DNA of 61,727 nucleotides from CAYVQE01 sp964633205 (GTDB taxonomy: Bacteria; Myxococcota; B64-G9). The position numbers and the translations under genes were made by a program. Of this stretch, positions 33,387-42,175 are shown piece by piece. The notes under the pieces are model-generated. The model searched no databases. It saw nothing but the letters and a program-made list of their open reading frames with translations, and had not been told where the DNA came from. The stretch is from assembly GCA_964633205.1 (NCBI GenBank), contig CAZWFN010000019.1, positions 1 to 61,727 on the forward strand, in the 5' to 3' direction. Numbering within the stretch: position 1 is the stretch's first letter; the number at the start of each line of letters is the position of its first letter.

Positions 33387-35078
33387 TCAGGACAGATCGA
33401 TGAAGCCGCAGGGGCACTCGTCGCCGCACTTCTTGCAACCGTCGCAGGTGTCGAGGTTGATGGTGTAGTAGTGGCCGGGCCGCGGATCGTCGACCTTGTT
33501 GAAGCAGCCCGGGGTGCAGAACATCCAGCAGCGTTCGCAACCGAAGCACAGCCCGCAGGAGTAGCAGCGGCTGACCTCTTCGAGGAACTGCTCCTCGTCC
33601 AGCCCCTGGGCGATCTCCGCATCGGGCTGGGTCAGCCATTCCTCGACCGGCCGGTGCGGCTGTTCGACCGGCTGCTTGGTCGGGTAGACGTCCTCGATCT
33701 CCTTCTTGATGCGCTCGGCCGGGATCTCGGGCCGCGGATCCTCGAGCCGCGGCAGCTCCCGACCCTGCAGCACCGCGTGCATGGCCTCGGCGGCCCGCCG
33801 GCCGTGGCCGACCGCGGTGGTGACCAGGTCCGGGTTGACCACGTCGCCGCCGCACCAGACGTTGTCCCTGATCTTGAGGTAATCGTCCGGCTCGTACCAG
33901 CGCTGCTCCGGCTTGAGCTCGCCCAGCGGATCGAAATCCGGTTCCTGGGAGATGGCCGCGATCACGGTGTCGATCGGGATCTCGTACTCCGAGCCCTCGA
34001 TGGGCACCGGCCGGCGGCGGCCCGACTCGTCCGGCTCGCCGAGCTCCATCTTCTGCACCACCACGCTGGCGATCTTCTCGCCGTCGCGCTTGATCTCGAC
34101 CGGCGCCACCAGGAACTCGATCTTGACGTCCTCTTTGATGGCGTCCTCGATCTCGGGCTCGATGGCCGGCATCTCCTGGCGGGTGCGGCGGTAGAGGATG
34201 GTCACCTCGGCGCCGGCGCGCCGCGCCATGCGGGCGGCGTCGATGGCGGTGTTGCCGCCGCCGATGACCGCCACCTTGTCGCCGACGTCGATCTTCTCGC
34301 CCGCGTTGACCCGGTACAGATAGTCGGTGCCACCCCAGACGCCGGGCCCGTCCTCGCCCGGCACGCGCAGCTGGCGGGCCTTGTCGGCGCCGATGGCCAC
34401 GAACAAGGCCTTGTGCCGGCCCTTGAGCTCCTCCGGCTTGACGTCGTCGCCGACCTTGACGCCGTACTCGATCTCGACGCCCAGCTCCTGGATGCGCTCG
34501 ACCTCGGCCAGCAGCACGTCTTCGGGCAACCGGTAGAAGGGAATGCCCCAGTAGGACATGCCACCGGGCTTGTCGGTCTTTTCGTAGATCTTGACCGGGT
34601 AGCCGCGCCGGGCCATCTGGTAGGCGAAGGACAGGCCGGCCGGGCCGGCGCCGATGACGCCGATTGACTCGGACTTGGCGTCCTCGCCCTCGACCTTGGG
34701 CAGCGGCAGCTTCTTCTCCAGCGACCAGTCGCCGATGTAGCGCTCCAGGGCGTTGATCGACACCCCGCCCTCCTTGTCCTCGCGGTTGCAATGCTCCTCG
34801 CAAGGATGCGGACAGACGCGCCCCAGCAGGGCCGGGAACGGATTGGTCTCGGCCAGGATGTTGAACGCCTTGGTGTAGGCCTGCTCCTTGTCCAGACCGG
34901 TCTTCTCGCGCTGGGCGATGGTGTTGAGCCACAGTCGGATGTCGTTGCCCGCCGGACAGTTGGCGATGCAGGGGGCCAGTTTCTCGATCTGCGACGGTCG
35001 CAGGTTGGACTGCTGGGACTGCGATGCGCCGCTCATGCGCATCGGCTTCTTCTTCTTGTTCTTCTTCAGAAGGCTCAT
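33387..35078 (-). CDS. dsrL: DsrL-like NAD(P)H oxidoreductase (GltD-type flavoprotein with ferredoxin tail)
   Basis: A 563-residue flavoprotein. The N-terminal Fe-S motifs CIANCPAGNDIRLW and CPHPCEEHCNRED are as in GltD/DsrL. The FAD motif is GVIGAGPAGLSFAY, the NAD(P) motif is VAVIGGGNTAIDAARMARR with TILYRRTRQEMPA, and WCGGDV marks the second FAD site. The C-terminal ~70 residues carry two 4Fe-4S ferredoxin motifs (CYSCGLCFGCERCW, CDGCKKCGDECPCG). DsrL couples NAD(P)H with DsrAB. Finding it with dsrD and a full reductive set is notable. It is separated from dsrD by a strong terminator. Confidence 0.82.
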   Translation of the reverse strand: MSLLKKNKKKKPMRMSGASQSQQSNLRPSQIEKLAPCIANCPAGNDIRLWLNTIAQREKTGLDKEQAYTKAFNILAETNPFPALLGRVCPHPCEEHCNREDKEGGVSINALERYIGDWSLEKKLPLPKVEGEDAKSESIGVIGAGPAGLSFAYQMARRGYPVKIYEKTDKPGGMSYWGIPFYRLPEDVLLAEVERIQELGVEIEYGVKVGDDVKPEELKGRHKALFVAIGADKARQLRVPGEDGPGVWGGTDYLYRVNAGEKIDVGDKVAVIGGGNTAIDAARMARRAGAEVTILYRRTRQEMPAIEPEIEDAIKEDVKIEFLVAPVEIKRDGEKIASVVVQKMELGEPDESGRRRPVPIEGSEYEIPIDTVIAAISQEPDFDPLGELKPEQRWYEPDDYLKIRDNVWCGGDVVNPDLVTTAVGHGRRAAEAMHAVLQGRELPRLEDPRPEIPAERIKKEIEDVYPTKQPVEQPHRPVEEWLTQPDAEIAQGLDEEQFLEEVSRCYSCGLCFGCERCWMFCTPGCFNKVDDPRPGHYYTINLDTCDGCKKCGDECPCGFIDLS

Positions 35079-35175
35079 GCTCGTTTGCCTTTCAAGCCGC
35101 TTGCATCAGGATGGTCGAAGCTCAACCCCGGCGCCGGCCTTCACCCAGGGGGCGCGGCCACCATGGCTCCGGGCC

Positions 35176-35216
35176 AAAAATGCCGCGGCGGGCGCGCCTA
35201 AGCGCGCCCGCCGCGG
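35176..35216 (-). terminator. Intrinsic terminator after dsrABD
   Basis: A perfect 15-bp stem (CCGCGGCGGGCGCGC with its complement at 35202-35216) around a 4-nt loop is followed on the minus strand by CATTTTT. It begins 10 bp after the dsrD stop. It should end most dsrABD transcripts and keep dsrL and dsrN at lower levels, or else those genes have their own promoter in the following ~100 bp. Confidence 0.85.
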
Positions 35217-35225
35217 AACGCAGTG

Positions 35226-35471
35226 CTACTGCTCGGTCTTGTCGGGCGGCAGCACGATGTAGCTGCCCCCGACGTAAGAGTAGGTGCACGTGCCCGAGTC
35301 GACGAGCTGGCGGATGGCCGCCTTGCACATCTTCTTGTCGACATTGTCGTCGCCGAACTTCTTGATCATCGCCTTCTGGAGATCGATGGCCTTGTACTTC
35401 TTCTTGCCGTGCGCCTCCTTGATCATGTCCAACATCGCATCGGCGACCTGTTCCACGCTGACGTCACTCAT
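35226..35471 (-). CDS. dsrD: DsrD, allosteric activator of DsrAB
   Basis: An 81-residue winged-helix protein (KYKAIDLQKAMIKKFG, VDKKMCKAAIRQLVDSG, TYSYVGGSYIVLP). DsrD is reported to stimulate sulfite reduction by DsrAB and is largely confined to the reductive pathway. ATG 35471 follows GAAGGGAGC. It sits 22 bp behind dsrB, as in classical sulfate reducers. Confidence 0.95.
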   Translation of the reverse strand: MSDVSVEQVADAMLDMIKEAHGKKKYKAIDLQKAMIKKFGDDNVDKKMCKAAIRQLVDSGTCTYSYVGGSYIVLPPDKTEQ

Positions 35472-35493
35472 GCAGTGCTCCCTTCTCCGGTTA

Positions 35494-36567
35494 TCACAGC
35501 TTGTTGTGCATCGAGCGGTTGTAGGTCTCACCGGCGTGGGCGAAGTCGTCGATGTGGTACTTGGTGAACTCCAGGCCGGTCAGCTCGAAAAACTTGGGCC
35601 AGCCGATGCGCTCGATCCACTCGCCCACCCGCTCGTACTTGCGCGCGTTGGCGCAGTAGACTTCGACGATGTTCTTCACCGCACTGGTGACCTCGGGCCA
35701 CCGCGGCGGGTTGTTCGGCAGGTAGGGGATGGCCAGCTTGGAGAACATCGGCTTGCTGCGCGCCTGGGTCAGCTTGCCGCCCACCCAGATCGAGATGCCG
35801 TCGGTCTCGGGATCGTTGAGGGTCATCGCCGGGCAGACCGAGAAGCAGTTGCCGCAGTACATGCACTGGTCCTCGACCACCTCCACCGAGGGCTTGCCGT
35901 CGACGGTGGCCGAGCGGATGGCGCCGGTGGGGCAGGAGGCGATGGTCAGAGGGATCTCGCAGACCTTGTTGAGGTTGCCGTGATTGACCTGGGGCGCGTG
36001 ACGGTGGACCGCCAGCACCGCGATGTCCGAGCAGTGCACCGCGCCGCACATGTTCAGACAGCAGGCGAAGGCGATGCGGATCTTGGCCGGCGGCACCTTG
36101 GTGCCTTCGAAATAGGGAAACAGCTCGTCCATGATGGACTTGACCACGCCGGAGGCGTCGGAGGCCGACGAGTGGCAGTGGACCCAGCCCTGGGTATGGA
36201 CGATGTTGGTGATGCCCGGGCCGATGCCGCCCACCGGGTAGCCTTCCTTGCCGAGGTCGTCGATCAGCGGATCGACCTTGGACTCGTCGCTCAGCAGGAA
36301 CTCGACGTTGTTGCGGCTGGTCCAGCGCAGGTAGCCGTCGCAGTGCTTGTCGGCCAGGTCGGCGAACAGGCGCAGGGTCTCGATGCTGGCCAGCCGCGGG
36401 GTGGCCGCGCGCACCGAGTAGACCTTGTCGCCCGACTCGGCGGTGTGGACCAGCACGCCGGGCTTGGGAATGTCGTGGTCGACCCACTTGCCGTAGTTCT
36501 TCTTGATCACCGGGGGTAAAAACTGCTCGTAGTGCGGGGGGCCGATGTCGGTCTTGCGTTCTGCCAT
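35494..36567 (-). CDS. dsrB: Dissimilatory sulfite reductase beta subunit
   Basis: A 357-residue DsrB. The siroheme-pocket block GWVHCHSSASDASG and the cluster motif ACCLNMCGAVHCSD are intact. The ferredoxin domain has CPTGAI and CMYCGNCFSVCPAM. It pairs with DsrA as an alpha2beta2 enzyme that reduces sulfite to the DsrC-bound sulfur level. The gene follows dsrA by 48 bp with GAGGAT upstream of the ATG. Confidence 0.97.
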   Translation of the reverse strand: MAERKTDIGPPHYEQFLPPVIKKNYGKWVDHDIPKPGVLVHTAESGDKVYSVRAATPRLASIETLRLFADLADKHCDGYLRWTSRNNVEFLLSDESKVDPLIDDLGKEGYPVGGIGPGITNIVHTQGWVHCHSSASDASGVVKSIMDELFPYFEGTKVPPAKIRIAFACCLNMCGAVHCSDIAVLAVHRHAPQVNHGNLNKVCEIPLTIASCPTGAIRSATVDGKPSVEVVEDQCMYCGNCFSVCPAMTLNDPETDGISIWVGGKLTQARSKPMFSKLAIPYLPNNPPRWPEVTSAVKNIVEVYCANARKYERVGEWIERIGWPKFFELTGLEFTKYHIDDFAHAGETYNRSMHNKL

Positions 36568-36615
36568 ATCTTTATCCTCCTCGGATTCGCTCTTGGCACG
36601 TCCGCCGCAGCGGGC

Positions 36616-37803
36616 TTACTCTTCTTCCTCGTCGAGCTCGAAGAAGATATACGGGTTGGTGCGCGGATGGGTGATCATCTCGGGCGCCGGCGGCAGGCCG
36701 ACCTGCTCGAGGAAGTTGCCCAGGCCCACCCGCTGGACGAACTCGCCGATGCGCTCGCGGGCCTTGCCGTGCTCGCACCACAGGTCCCACATCTCCTCGA
36801 CCATCTCGTAGATGTCCTCGATGTCGCTCTCGATGTCGATGAAGGGCACGATGGTGAAGGCCAGCAGCGCGCCGCCCATGATGGGCGCCTTGCCGCCGAG
36901 CAGCAGGGCCGCGCCGCGCTCGTCGCCCGGGCGCAGCGCTTTGTGCAGCACGTTGATGCAGTGCATGCACTTGACGCAGTCCTCGTCGGCGATATCGAGC
37001 TTGCTGCCGTCCCAGCTCATGCAGCGCGAGGGGCAGCGGTTGACCACATCCTTGGCGATGTCGACCTTGCTGCCGTCGGCGTAGTGCTTCTGCAGCGCTT
37101 CCTGATCGATCTTGATCTCGTCCTTCCAGGTGCCGATCACGGCCAGGTCGCTGCGGGCGATGGAGGCCACGCAGTCGTTGCCGCAGCCGGCGAACTTGAA
37201 CTTCCACTTGTAGGGGAAGGCCGGCCGGTGCAGCTCGTCCTGGAAGTGCTGGGTGACGTCATAGCACATCTTCATGGTGTCGTAGCAGGCCCACTCGCAA
37301 CGCGCCGGGCCGTTGCAGCACGAGGGCGTGCGCACGTTGGAGCCCGAGCCGCCGAGGTCGAAGTCGATGCTGGTCAGATCGGCGAACACATCCTCCAGCA
37401 CCTTGGTGCGGCAGCCGAGCAGCACCATGTCGCCGGTCGAGCCGTGGAAGTTGGTGATGCCCGAGCCGTGCTTTTCCCAGATATCGCAGATCTTGCGGAT
37501 GGTGTCCGAGGTGTAGAACCAACCCGAGGGCTGGTTGACGCGGATGGTGTGGAACTCGGCGCACTCCGGGAACTCGTCCGGAATGTCGCTGTAGCGTCCA
37601 ATGACGCCGCCGCCGTAACCCATCACGCCGACGATGCCACCGTGCTTCCAGTGGCCGATCTTCTCGTTGTAGGACTTCTCGAGCAGGCCGAGCATGTCGT
37701 TGACCATGGGGTTGTCCTGGCTCTTCTTCAGCTCCTTGACGAAGCTGGGCCAGGGGCCCTTCTCGAGTTCGTCCAGCTTCGGCGTTTGCCTCTTCTCGGT
37801 CAT
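36616..37803 (-). CDS. dsrA: Dissimilatory sulfite reductase alpha subunit
   Basis: A 395-residue DsrA, slightly shorter than the common 400-440. The siroheme-4Fe4S ligands are CNGPARCEWACYD (Cys-x5-Cys) and CGNDCVASIARSD (Cys-x3-Cys). Most DsrA proteins have CPNDC here, so Gly for Pro is a small variation. The inserted ferredoxin domain shows CPSRCMSW and CVKCMHCINVLHKAL. ATG 37803 follows GAAAGGAGCTGCC. It heads the dsrABD operon, divergent from the LysR gene. Confidence 0.97.
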   Translation of the reverse strand: MTEKRQTPKLDELEKGPWPSFVKELKKSQDNPMVNDMLGLLEKSYNEKIGHWKHGGIVGVMGYGGGVIGRYSDIPDEFPECAEFHTIRVNQPSGWFYTSDTIRKICDIWEKHGSGITNFHGSTGDMVLLGCRTKVLEDVFADLTSIDFDLGGSGSNVRTPSCCNGPARCEWACYDTMKMCYDVTQHFQDELHRPAFPYKWKFKFAGCGNDCVASIARSDLAVIGTWKDEIKIDQEALQKHYADGSKVDIAKDVVNRCPSRCMSWDGSKLDIADEDCVKCMHCINVLHKALRPGDERGAALLLGGKAPIMGGALLAFTIVPFIDIESDIEDIYEMVEEMWDLWCEHGKARERIGEFVQRVGLGNFLEQVGLPPAPEMITHPRTNPYIFFELDEEEE

Positions 37804-38149
37804 GGCAGCTCCTTTCGATGCCAGAAGTGGGGTTAAATAGCGCCCGCTAGGTTTCCCACGAAAAAAGTCGGCTCCTAGACCCCTTCTCAGGGCCAGAATG
37901 CCCGCTGTTGTAGTCGGGCAAGAGCCGCCCTGTCCAACACAAAATTTGGATGCAACCCATAAAGGCAGTTGATACCCTCCGCAAGTCGGTAGTGCCTTTG
38001 CAAAGGCCGGTTTGGCCGCTAACTCCTGGAGCCGAAAGATCTTGACTCCGCGCGTCAGGATGGCAAACTGCCATAAGCGTGTTGCTGGCGATCGGGTGGT
38101 GCTCGATTGAAGGTGCTTATTCCGGTCTTGTGGCCGAGAGGCGGCTGAA
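37804..38149. other. dsrA-lysR divergent regulatory region
   Basis: A 346-bp non-coding region. It contains the dsrA promoter (37912-37951), a leader of about 100 nt for dsrA with a T-run (ACTTTTTTCG on the minus strand), TTGATACCCT at 37969-37978 and, nearer lysR, TTGACT at ~38042 plus the dyad TGGCAAACTGCCA. LysR proteins often bind such divergent regions, but no clear T-N11-A site could be singled out. Confidence 0.5.
37912..37951 (-). promoter_or_regulatory. dsrABD promoter with ATCCAAATTTT box
   Basis: On the minus strand ATCCAAATTTTG (37951-37940) is followed after 2-3 bp by TTGGAC/TGGACA, and about 18 bp later by TACAAC. The arrangement matches that before aprBA and before the Rrf2 gene. 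It would start transcription about 100 nt upstream of dsrA. Confidence 0.5.
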
Positions 38150-39079
38150 TTGGAACTGCATCAGTTGCGCTGTTTCCTGGCGATCGTGGAGGAGGGCGGC
38201 TTCAACCGGGCCACCACCCGACTGCACATCACCCAGCCGGCCCTGTCCTACCAGATCAAGCAGCTCGAGCAGGAGCTGGGCGCCAGCCTGTTCCACCGGC
38301 GGCCGGGTGGGGTCAGCCCGACCGACGCCGGCCGGGTGCTGGCCCAGCACGCCCGCGAGGTCATGGAGGCGGTGCGCCGCACCACCCGGGCGGTGGAGAA
38401 GCTGGCCGAGGGCGTGGTCGGCGAGGTGCGCATCGGCACGGTCAACTCGGTGGGCATCTACTTCCTGCCCCAGGTGCTGTGGAACATGCGCGAGAAGTTC
38501 CCCTCGGCCCGGCCGACCGTGCTCTACCGCCACTCCAACGAGATCATGGAGGCCCTGCTGGCCAACCAGCTCGACGTGGCCCTGGTGGCCGACCCGCGTC
38601 CCGATCGCCGCCTGCGCCAGGAGGTCGTCATCCAGGAACGGGTGTCGCTGGTCTGCGGCCGCAGCCACCCGCTCTACGGCAAGTCCCTGGTGCGGCCCAG
38701 CGAGATCAAGGGCCTGCAGTTCATCTCGCTGTCGCTCGAAAGCCCCACCGGCCGCCTGATCCGCGAGCACCTGGCCCGCTTGGGCGTCAACGTGGAGCCG
38801 GTGGTCTCGACCGACAACGTCGAGACGGTCAAGAAGATGGTCGAGGTCGGCATGGGGGTCGCCTTCCTGCCCGACATGGTCACCTCGCAGGACATCCCCT
38901 GCGACGAGCGCTCAACCGGCAGACTGGCCCGCATCGAGGTCGGCCCGCCGCTGATCCGCCGCATCGTACTGGTCAACTGGAAGCACGTCGATCTGAGCAA
39001 AGCAGCCACCGCCTTCGTCAAGGAGCTTCGCAGCCACGGCACGAACTGGCGCAGCTGCGCCGATCCGGACGCAGCCTGA
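38150..39079 (+). CDS. LysR-family transcriptional regulator
   Basis: A 309-residue LTTR. The winged helix is MELHQLRCFLAIVEEGGFNRATTRL followed by QPALSYQIKQLEQELG, and the effector-binding domain starts near EVRIGTVNSVGIYFLP. A TTG start at 38150 is required by the family N-terminus and is preceded by GAGAGGCGG. It lies between divergent dsrA and the apr operon, so it is the best candidate to coordinate sulfite- and APS-reduction genes, perhaps in response to APS or sulfite in the manner of CysB; the ligand is inferred only. Confidence 0.9.
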   Translation: MELHQLRCFLAIVEEGGFNRATTRLHITQPALSYQIKQLEQELGASLFHRRPGGVSPTDAGRVLAQHAREVMEAVRRTTRAVEKLAEGVVGEVRIGTVNSVGIYFLPQVLWNMREKFPSARPTVLYRHSNEIMEALLANQLDVALVADPRPDRRLRQEVVIQERVSLVCGRSHPLYGKSLVRPSEIKGLQFISLSLESPTGRLIREHLARLGVNVEPVVSTDNVETVKKMVEVGMGVAFLPDMVTSQDIPCDERSTGRLARIEVGPPLIRRIVLVNWKHVDLSKAATAFVKELRSHGTNWRSCADPDAA

Positions 39080-39421
39080 GCCGGCGGCCGCCAGCGTACA
39101 AAACCTTCTCCCCATCGCCGGTGGCTTGCGCGCGCTGGGGGCCGTCTCGGGCGGAAATCGGAAACCGGGTCAAACAATCAAATCCCTTTATCGCAGCCAT
39201 CCAAATTTTCGAGTTGACATCGGATCGGGCAGATGGGTACTTTGGCGGCCCCGAAGCGGGATTGCGGCTTTAGAAAATTGGCGCCAGCGGCATTTCGGCG
39301 CCCGGCCGACGGGTCTATGGGATTTCCGGTGCAGTCGAAACAGGACTTTAGTGAAGCGAGCCAAGCCACAGCAGGATCCTAAACGGTGCAAGGGCCGCGC
39401 GGGCGGCCGAGGAGGTGACGA
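39080..39421. other. lysR-aprB intergenic region
   Basis: A 342-bp gap with no gene. It holds the apr promoter (39199-39243) and a long leader of ~170 nt containing GGCGCC-rich dyads near 39280-39305. An AGGAGG site is directly before aprB. The length of the leader would allow post-transcriptional control, but no known riboswitch was recognised. Confidence 0.5.
39199..39243 (+). promoter_or_regulatory. aprBA promoter with ATCCAAATTTT box
   Basis: ATCCAAATTTTC (39199-39210), then TTGACA (39214-39219), an 18-bp spacer and TACTTT (39238-39243). The -35 is a perfect consensus, and the box is the same as before dsrA and rrf2. GTTGACATCGG is repeated exactly before qmoA (45063-45073). Confidence 0.6.
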
Positions 39422-39853
39422 ATGCCAAGCTTCGTGATTCCGGACAAATGCGACGGGTGCAAGGCGCTCGACAAGACGGCCTGCCAGTACATCTGTCCCA
39501 ACGACCTGATGGTGCTCAACAAGGAGACCGAGAAGGCCTACAATCAGGAGCCCGAGCAGTGCTGGGAGTGCTACTGCTGCGTCAAGATTTGTCCGACCCA
39601 GGCCATAGACGTGCGCGGCTACGCCGACTTCGTGCCCATGGGCGCCAGCGTGGTGCCGATGCGCTCGACCGACAACATCATGTGGACGGTCAAGTTCCGC
39701 TCCGGCGGGTTGAAGCGGTTCAAGTTCCCGATCCGCACCACCCCCGAGGGCAAGGCCGAGCCGGCCGGCGGCTTCGACAGCGGCGACGATCTGGACAGCC
39801 CCTTGCTGTTCACCGAGCCCGATTCCATCGGCAAAGATCTGTGGACCAAGTAA
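39422..39853 (+). CDS. aprB: APS reductase beta subunit
   Basis: A 143-residue ferredoxin-type subunit. The two 4Fe-4S groups are CDGCKALDKTACQYICPNDL and CWECYCCVKICPTQAI. The tail that wraps AprA follows (DPLLFTEPD-type end). It passes electrons from Qmo to the AprA flavin. ATG 39422 has GGAGGTGACGA. It is followed 20 bp later by aprA. Confidence 0.97.
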   Translation: MPSFVIPDKCDGCKALDKTACQYICPNDLMVLNKETEKAYNQEPEQCWECYCCVKICPTQAIDVRGYADFVPMGASVVPMRSTDNIMWTVKFRSGGLKRFKFPIRTTPEGKAEPAGGFDSGDDLDSPLLFTEPDSIGKDLWTK

Positions 39854-39873
39854 GGGCATACGGGAGCTGAGCA

Positions 39874-41757
39874 ATGGTGGAATTCAAGGATTTCGAAACC
39901 GTCGAGGTTGAAACCGATCTGCTCATCGTCGGCGGCGGCATGGCCGCCTGCGGCGCCGCCGTCGAGGCCGCCTACTGGGCCGAGAAGAACGGCAAGAAGG
40001 TGGTTCTGGTGGACAAGGCCGCCATGGACCGCTCCGGCGCCGTGGCCATGGGCCTGTCGGCCATCAACCAGTACGTCGGCCTGAAGGAAGGCGACAACAC
40101 CATCGAGGACTACATCGACTACGTGCGCAACGACCTGATGGGCGTCACCCGCGAGGACCTGGTGGCCAACATCGCCCGCCACGTCGACTCGTCCGTGCAC
40201 CTGTTCGAGAAGTGGGGCCTGCCGATCTGGACGGACAAGGAAGGCAACTACGTGCACGAGGGCCGCTGGCAGATCATGATCAACGGCGAGTCCTACAAGA
40301 TCGTGGTGGCCGAAGCCGCCAAGAACGCCCTGGGCGTGGACAACATCTACGAGCGCGTCTTCATCACCCATCCGATGATGGACGGCGACCGCTGCGTGGG
40401 CGCCTACGGCTTCAGCGTGCGCGAGAACAAGTTCTACGTCTTCAAGGCCGCCGCGGTGCTGTGCGCCATGGGCGGCGCCGTCGGCGTGTTCAAGCCGCGC
40501 TCCAGCGGTGAGGGCGCCGGTCGCGCCTGGTACCCGCCGTTCAACTCGGGCGCCTCGGCCTACTTCACCCTGAAGGCCGGCGCCGAGATGACCTGCCAGG
40601 AAGTGCGCTTCATCCCGGTGCGCTTCAAGGATGCTTACGGCCCGGTCGGCGCCTGGTTCCTGCTGTTCAAGTCCCGCGCCACCAACGCCGATGGCGAGGC
40701 CTACATGCAGACCCGGCGGCCCGAGCTCGACAAGTGGGCCCCATACGGTCTGGTCAAGCCGGTGCCCGCCAACCTGCGCAACTGGCTGATGATGCTGGAC
40801 GTGATGGAAGGCAAGGGCCCCATCTACATGCGCACCGAGGAGGCCATCTCCAACCTGGCCGCCGCCTACAAGGACGACCCCAAGGGCTACAAGCGCAAGA
40901 TGAAGGAGCTCGAGGAAGAGGCCTGGGAGGACTTCCTCGACATGACCATCTCGCAGGCCATCCTGTGGGCCGCCACCGACACCCAGCCCGAGGAGAAGTC
41001 CTCCGAGATCGCCGCCGCCGAGCCGTACTTCATCGGCTCGCACTCCGGCGCCTCCGGCGCCTGGGTCTCGGGTCCCAAGGACCTGGCTCCGGAGGAGTAC
41101 TTCTGGGGCTACGAGAACATGACCACCGTCAAGGGCCTGTTCGCGGCCGGCGACGCCTCGGGCGCCTCGTCGCACAAGTTCTCCTCCGGCTCGCACGCCG
41201 AGGGCCGCATCGCCGCCAAGGCGGCCGTGCGCTACCTGGTCAAGGAGAACCCGGGCAAGGGCAGCCCCGCGGCAGCCGACGTCGACAAGATCAAGGAGTT
41301 GGTCTACCGGCCGCTGAAGAACGTCACCGACGCCAAGGACAAGTCGACCCTGGCAGAGGTCAACCCGGACTACATCCTGCCCAAGATGTACATGCTGCGG
41401 CTGCAGAAGATGATGGACGAGTACGCCGGCGGCGTCTCGGCCCAGTTCACCACCTCCGAGGCCAACCTGAACCGCGCCCTGGAGCTGCTCGGGCTGCTGA
41501 AGGAAGATTCCGCCAAGCTCGGCGCCCGCGACCTGCACGAGCTGATGCGCTGCTGGGAGAACTACCACCGGACCTACCAGGCCGAGGCGCACGTGCGCGC
41601 GATCCTGTTCCGGGATGAGACCCGGTGGCCGGGCTACTACTTCCGCTCCGACAAGCCCAAGATGGACAAGGAGTGGGAAGTCTTCGTCAACATCCAGATG
41701 GACCCCGAGAGCGAGGAGTGGTCGCTCAAGAAGGTGCCCATCAAGCACATCAAGTAG
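39874..41757 (+). CDS. aprA: APS reductase alpha subunit
   Basis: A 627-residue flavoprotein of the fumarate-reductase family. The FAD-binding N-terminus is LLIVGGGMAACGAAVEAAYWA. Also present are MDRSGAVAMGLSAINQY, the active-site region RARGEG-type segment SSGEGAGRAWYPPFNSG, and GLFAAGDASGASSHKFSSGSH. It reduces APS to sulfite and AMP in the cytoplasm. The length matches other AprA (about 620-660). A hairpin follows the stop. Confidence 0.97.
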   Translation: MVEFKDFETVEVETDLLIVGGGMAACGAAVEAAYWAEKNGKKVVLVDKAAMDRSGAVAMGLSAINQYVGLKEGDNTIEDYIDYVRNDLMGVTREDLVANIARHVDSSVHLFEKWGLPIWTDKEGNYVHEGRWQIMINGESYKIVVAEAAKNALGVDNIYERVFITHPMMDGDRCVGAYGFSVRENKFYVFKAAAVLCAMGGAVGVFKPRSSGEGAGRAWYPPFNSGASAYFTLKAGAEMTCQEVRFIPVRFKDAYGPVGAWFLLFKSRATNADGEAYMQTRRPELDKWAPYGLVKPVPANLRNWLMMLDVMEGKGPIYMRTEEAISNLAAAYKDDPKGYKRKMKELEEEAWEDFLDMTISQAILWAATDTQPEEKSSEIAAAEPYFIGSHSGASGAWVSGPKDLAPEEYFWGYENMTTVKGLFAAGDASGASSHKFSSGSHAEGRIAAKAAVRYLVKENPGKGSPAAADVDKIKELVYRPLKNVTDAKDKSTLAEVNPDYILPKMYMLRLQKMMDEYAGGVSAQFTTSEANLNRALELLGLLKEDSAKLGARDLHELMRCWENYHRTYQAEAHVRAILFRDETRWPGYYFRSDKPKMDKEWEVFVNIQMDPESEEWSLKKVPIKHIK

Positions 41758-41790
41758 GCGATTTGGCGCCTAGCCGACCTTTGTAGGATC

Positions 41791-41824
41791 AAAGCCCCGG
41801 GCGCCACCGCGCGCCCGGGGCTTT
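41791..41824. terminator. Perfect hairpin after aprA
   Basis: AAAGCCCCGGGCGC (41791-41804) pairs with GCGCCCGGGGCTTT (41811-41824) around CACCGC. It looks like an intrinsic terminator with a weak T-run. The next gene starts 31 bp later, so partial read-through to sat is likely. Confidence 0.8.
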
Positions 41825-41855
41825 GCTTCATGTACAGATTCGTATCGGAGTGGCC

Positions 41856-42140
41856 ATGGCAGTACCCGAACTGGATCGAAAGTGCCCCCACTGCGGCTGC
41901 CGGCTCAAGCCGTTTCGCATGCCGGACGGCACCGGCTGGGACGACAAGGTGCAGTGGGCTTGCTTCAACAACGACTGTCCCTACTACCGCGAGGGCTGGG
42001 AATGGATGCAGCAGCAGTACGCGGCCAGAACCTCGTACCGCTACCGCATCACCGGACCCGACGACACCAAGGGCTCTCCGATACCGGTCAACTCCGAGCG
42101 GATGCTGACCGACCTGATCATCGACGAGGGCGGGGGCTGA
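41856..42140 (+). CDS. Small zinc-ribbon (Ogr/Delta-like) protein
   Basis: A 94-residue protein with two Cys pairs, CPHCGCRLKPF and WACFNNDCPYYREGW, forming a likely zinc ribbon. The rest is a Trp/Tyr-rich helix and an acidic tail. Similar Ogr/Delta-like small proteins lie beside apr or sat in other sulfate reducers, but their role is unknown. ATG 41856 follows GGAGTGGCC; an upstream Met is less well placed. Confidence 0.75.
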   Translation: MAVPELDRKCPHCGCRLKPFRMPDGTGWDDKVQWACFNNDCPYYREGWEWMQQQYAARTSYRYRITGPDDTKGSPIPVNSERMLTDLIIDEGGG

Positions 42141-42175
42141 GCGCCCGCCGGGGGAAGCGAGGAAGAGCGACCGCG

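Noticed and set aside
39241..39421. Riboswitch in the long aprB leader
   Set aside because: GC-rich dyads are present, but no conserved core of a known riboswitch class (for example SAM or cobalamin) could be recognised.
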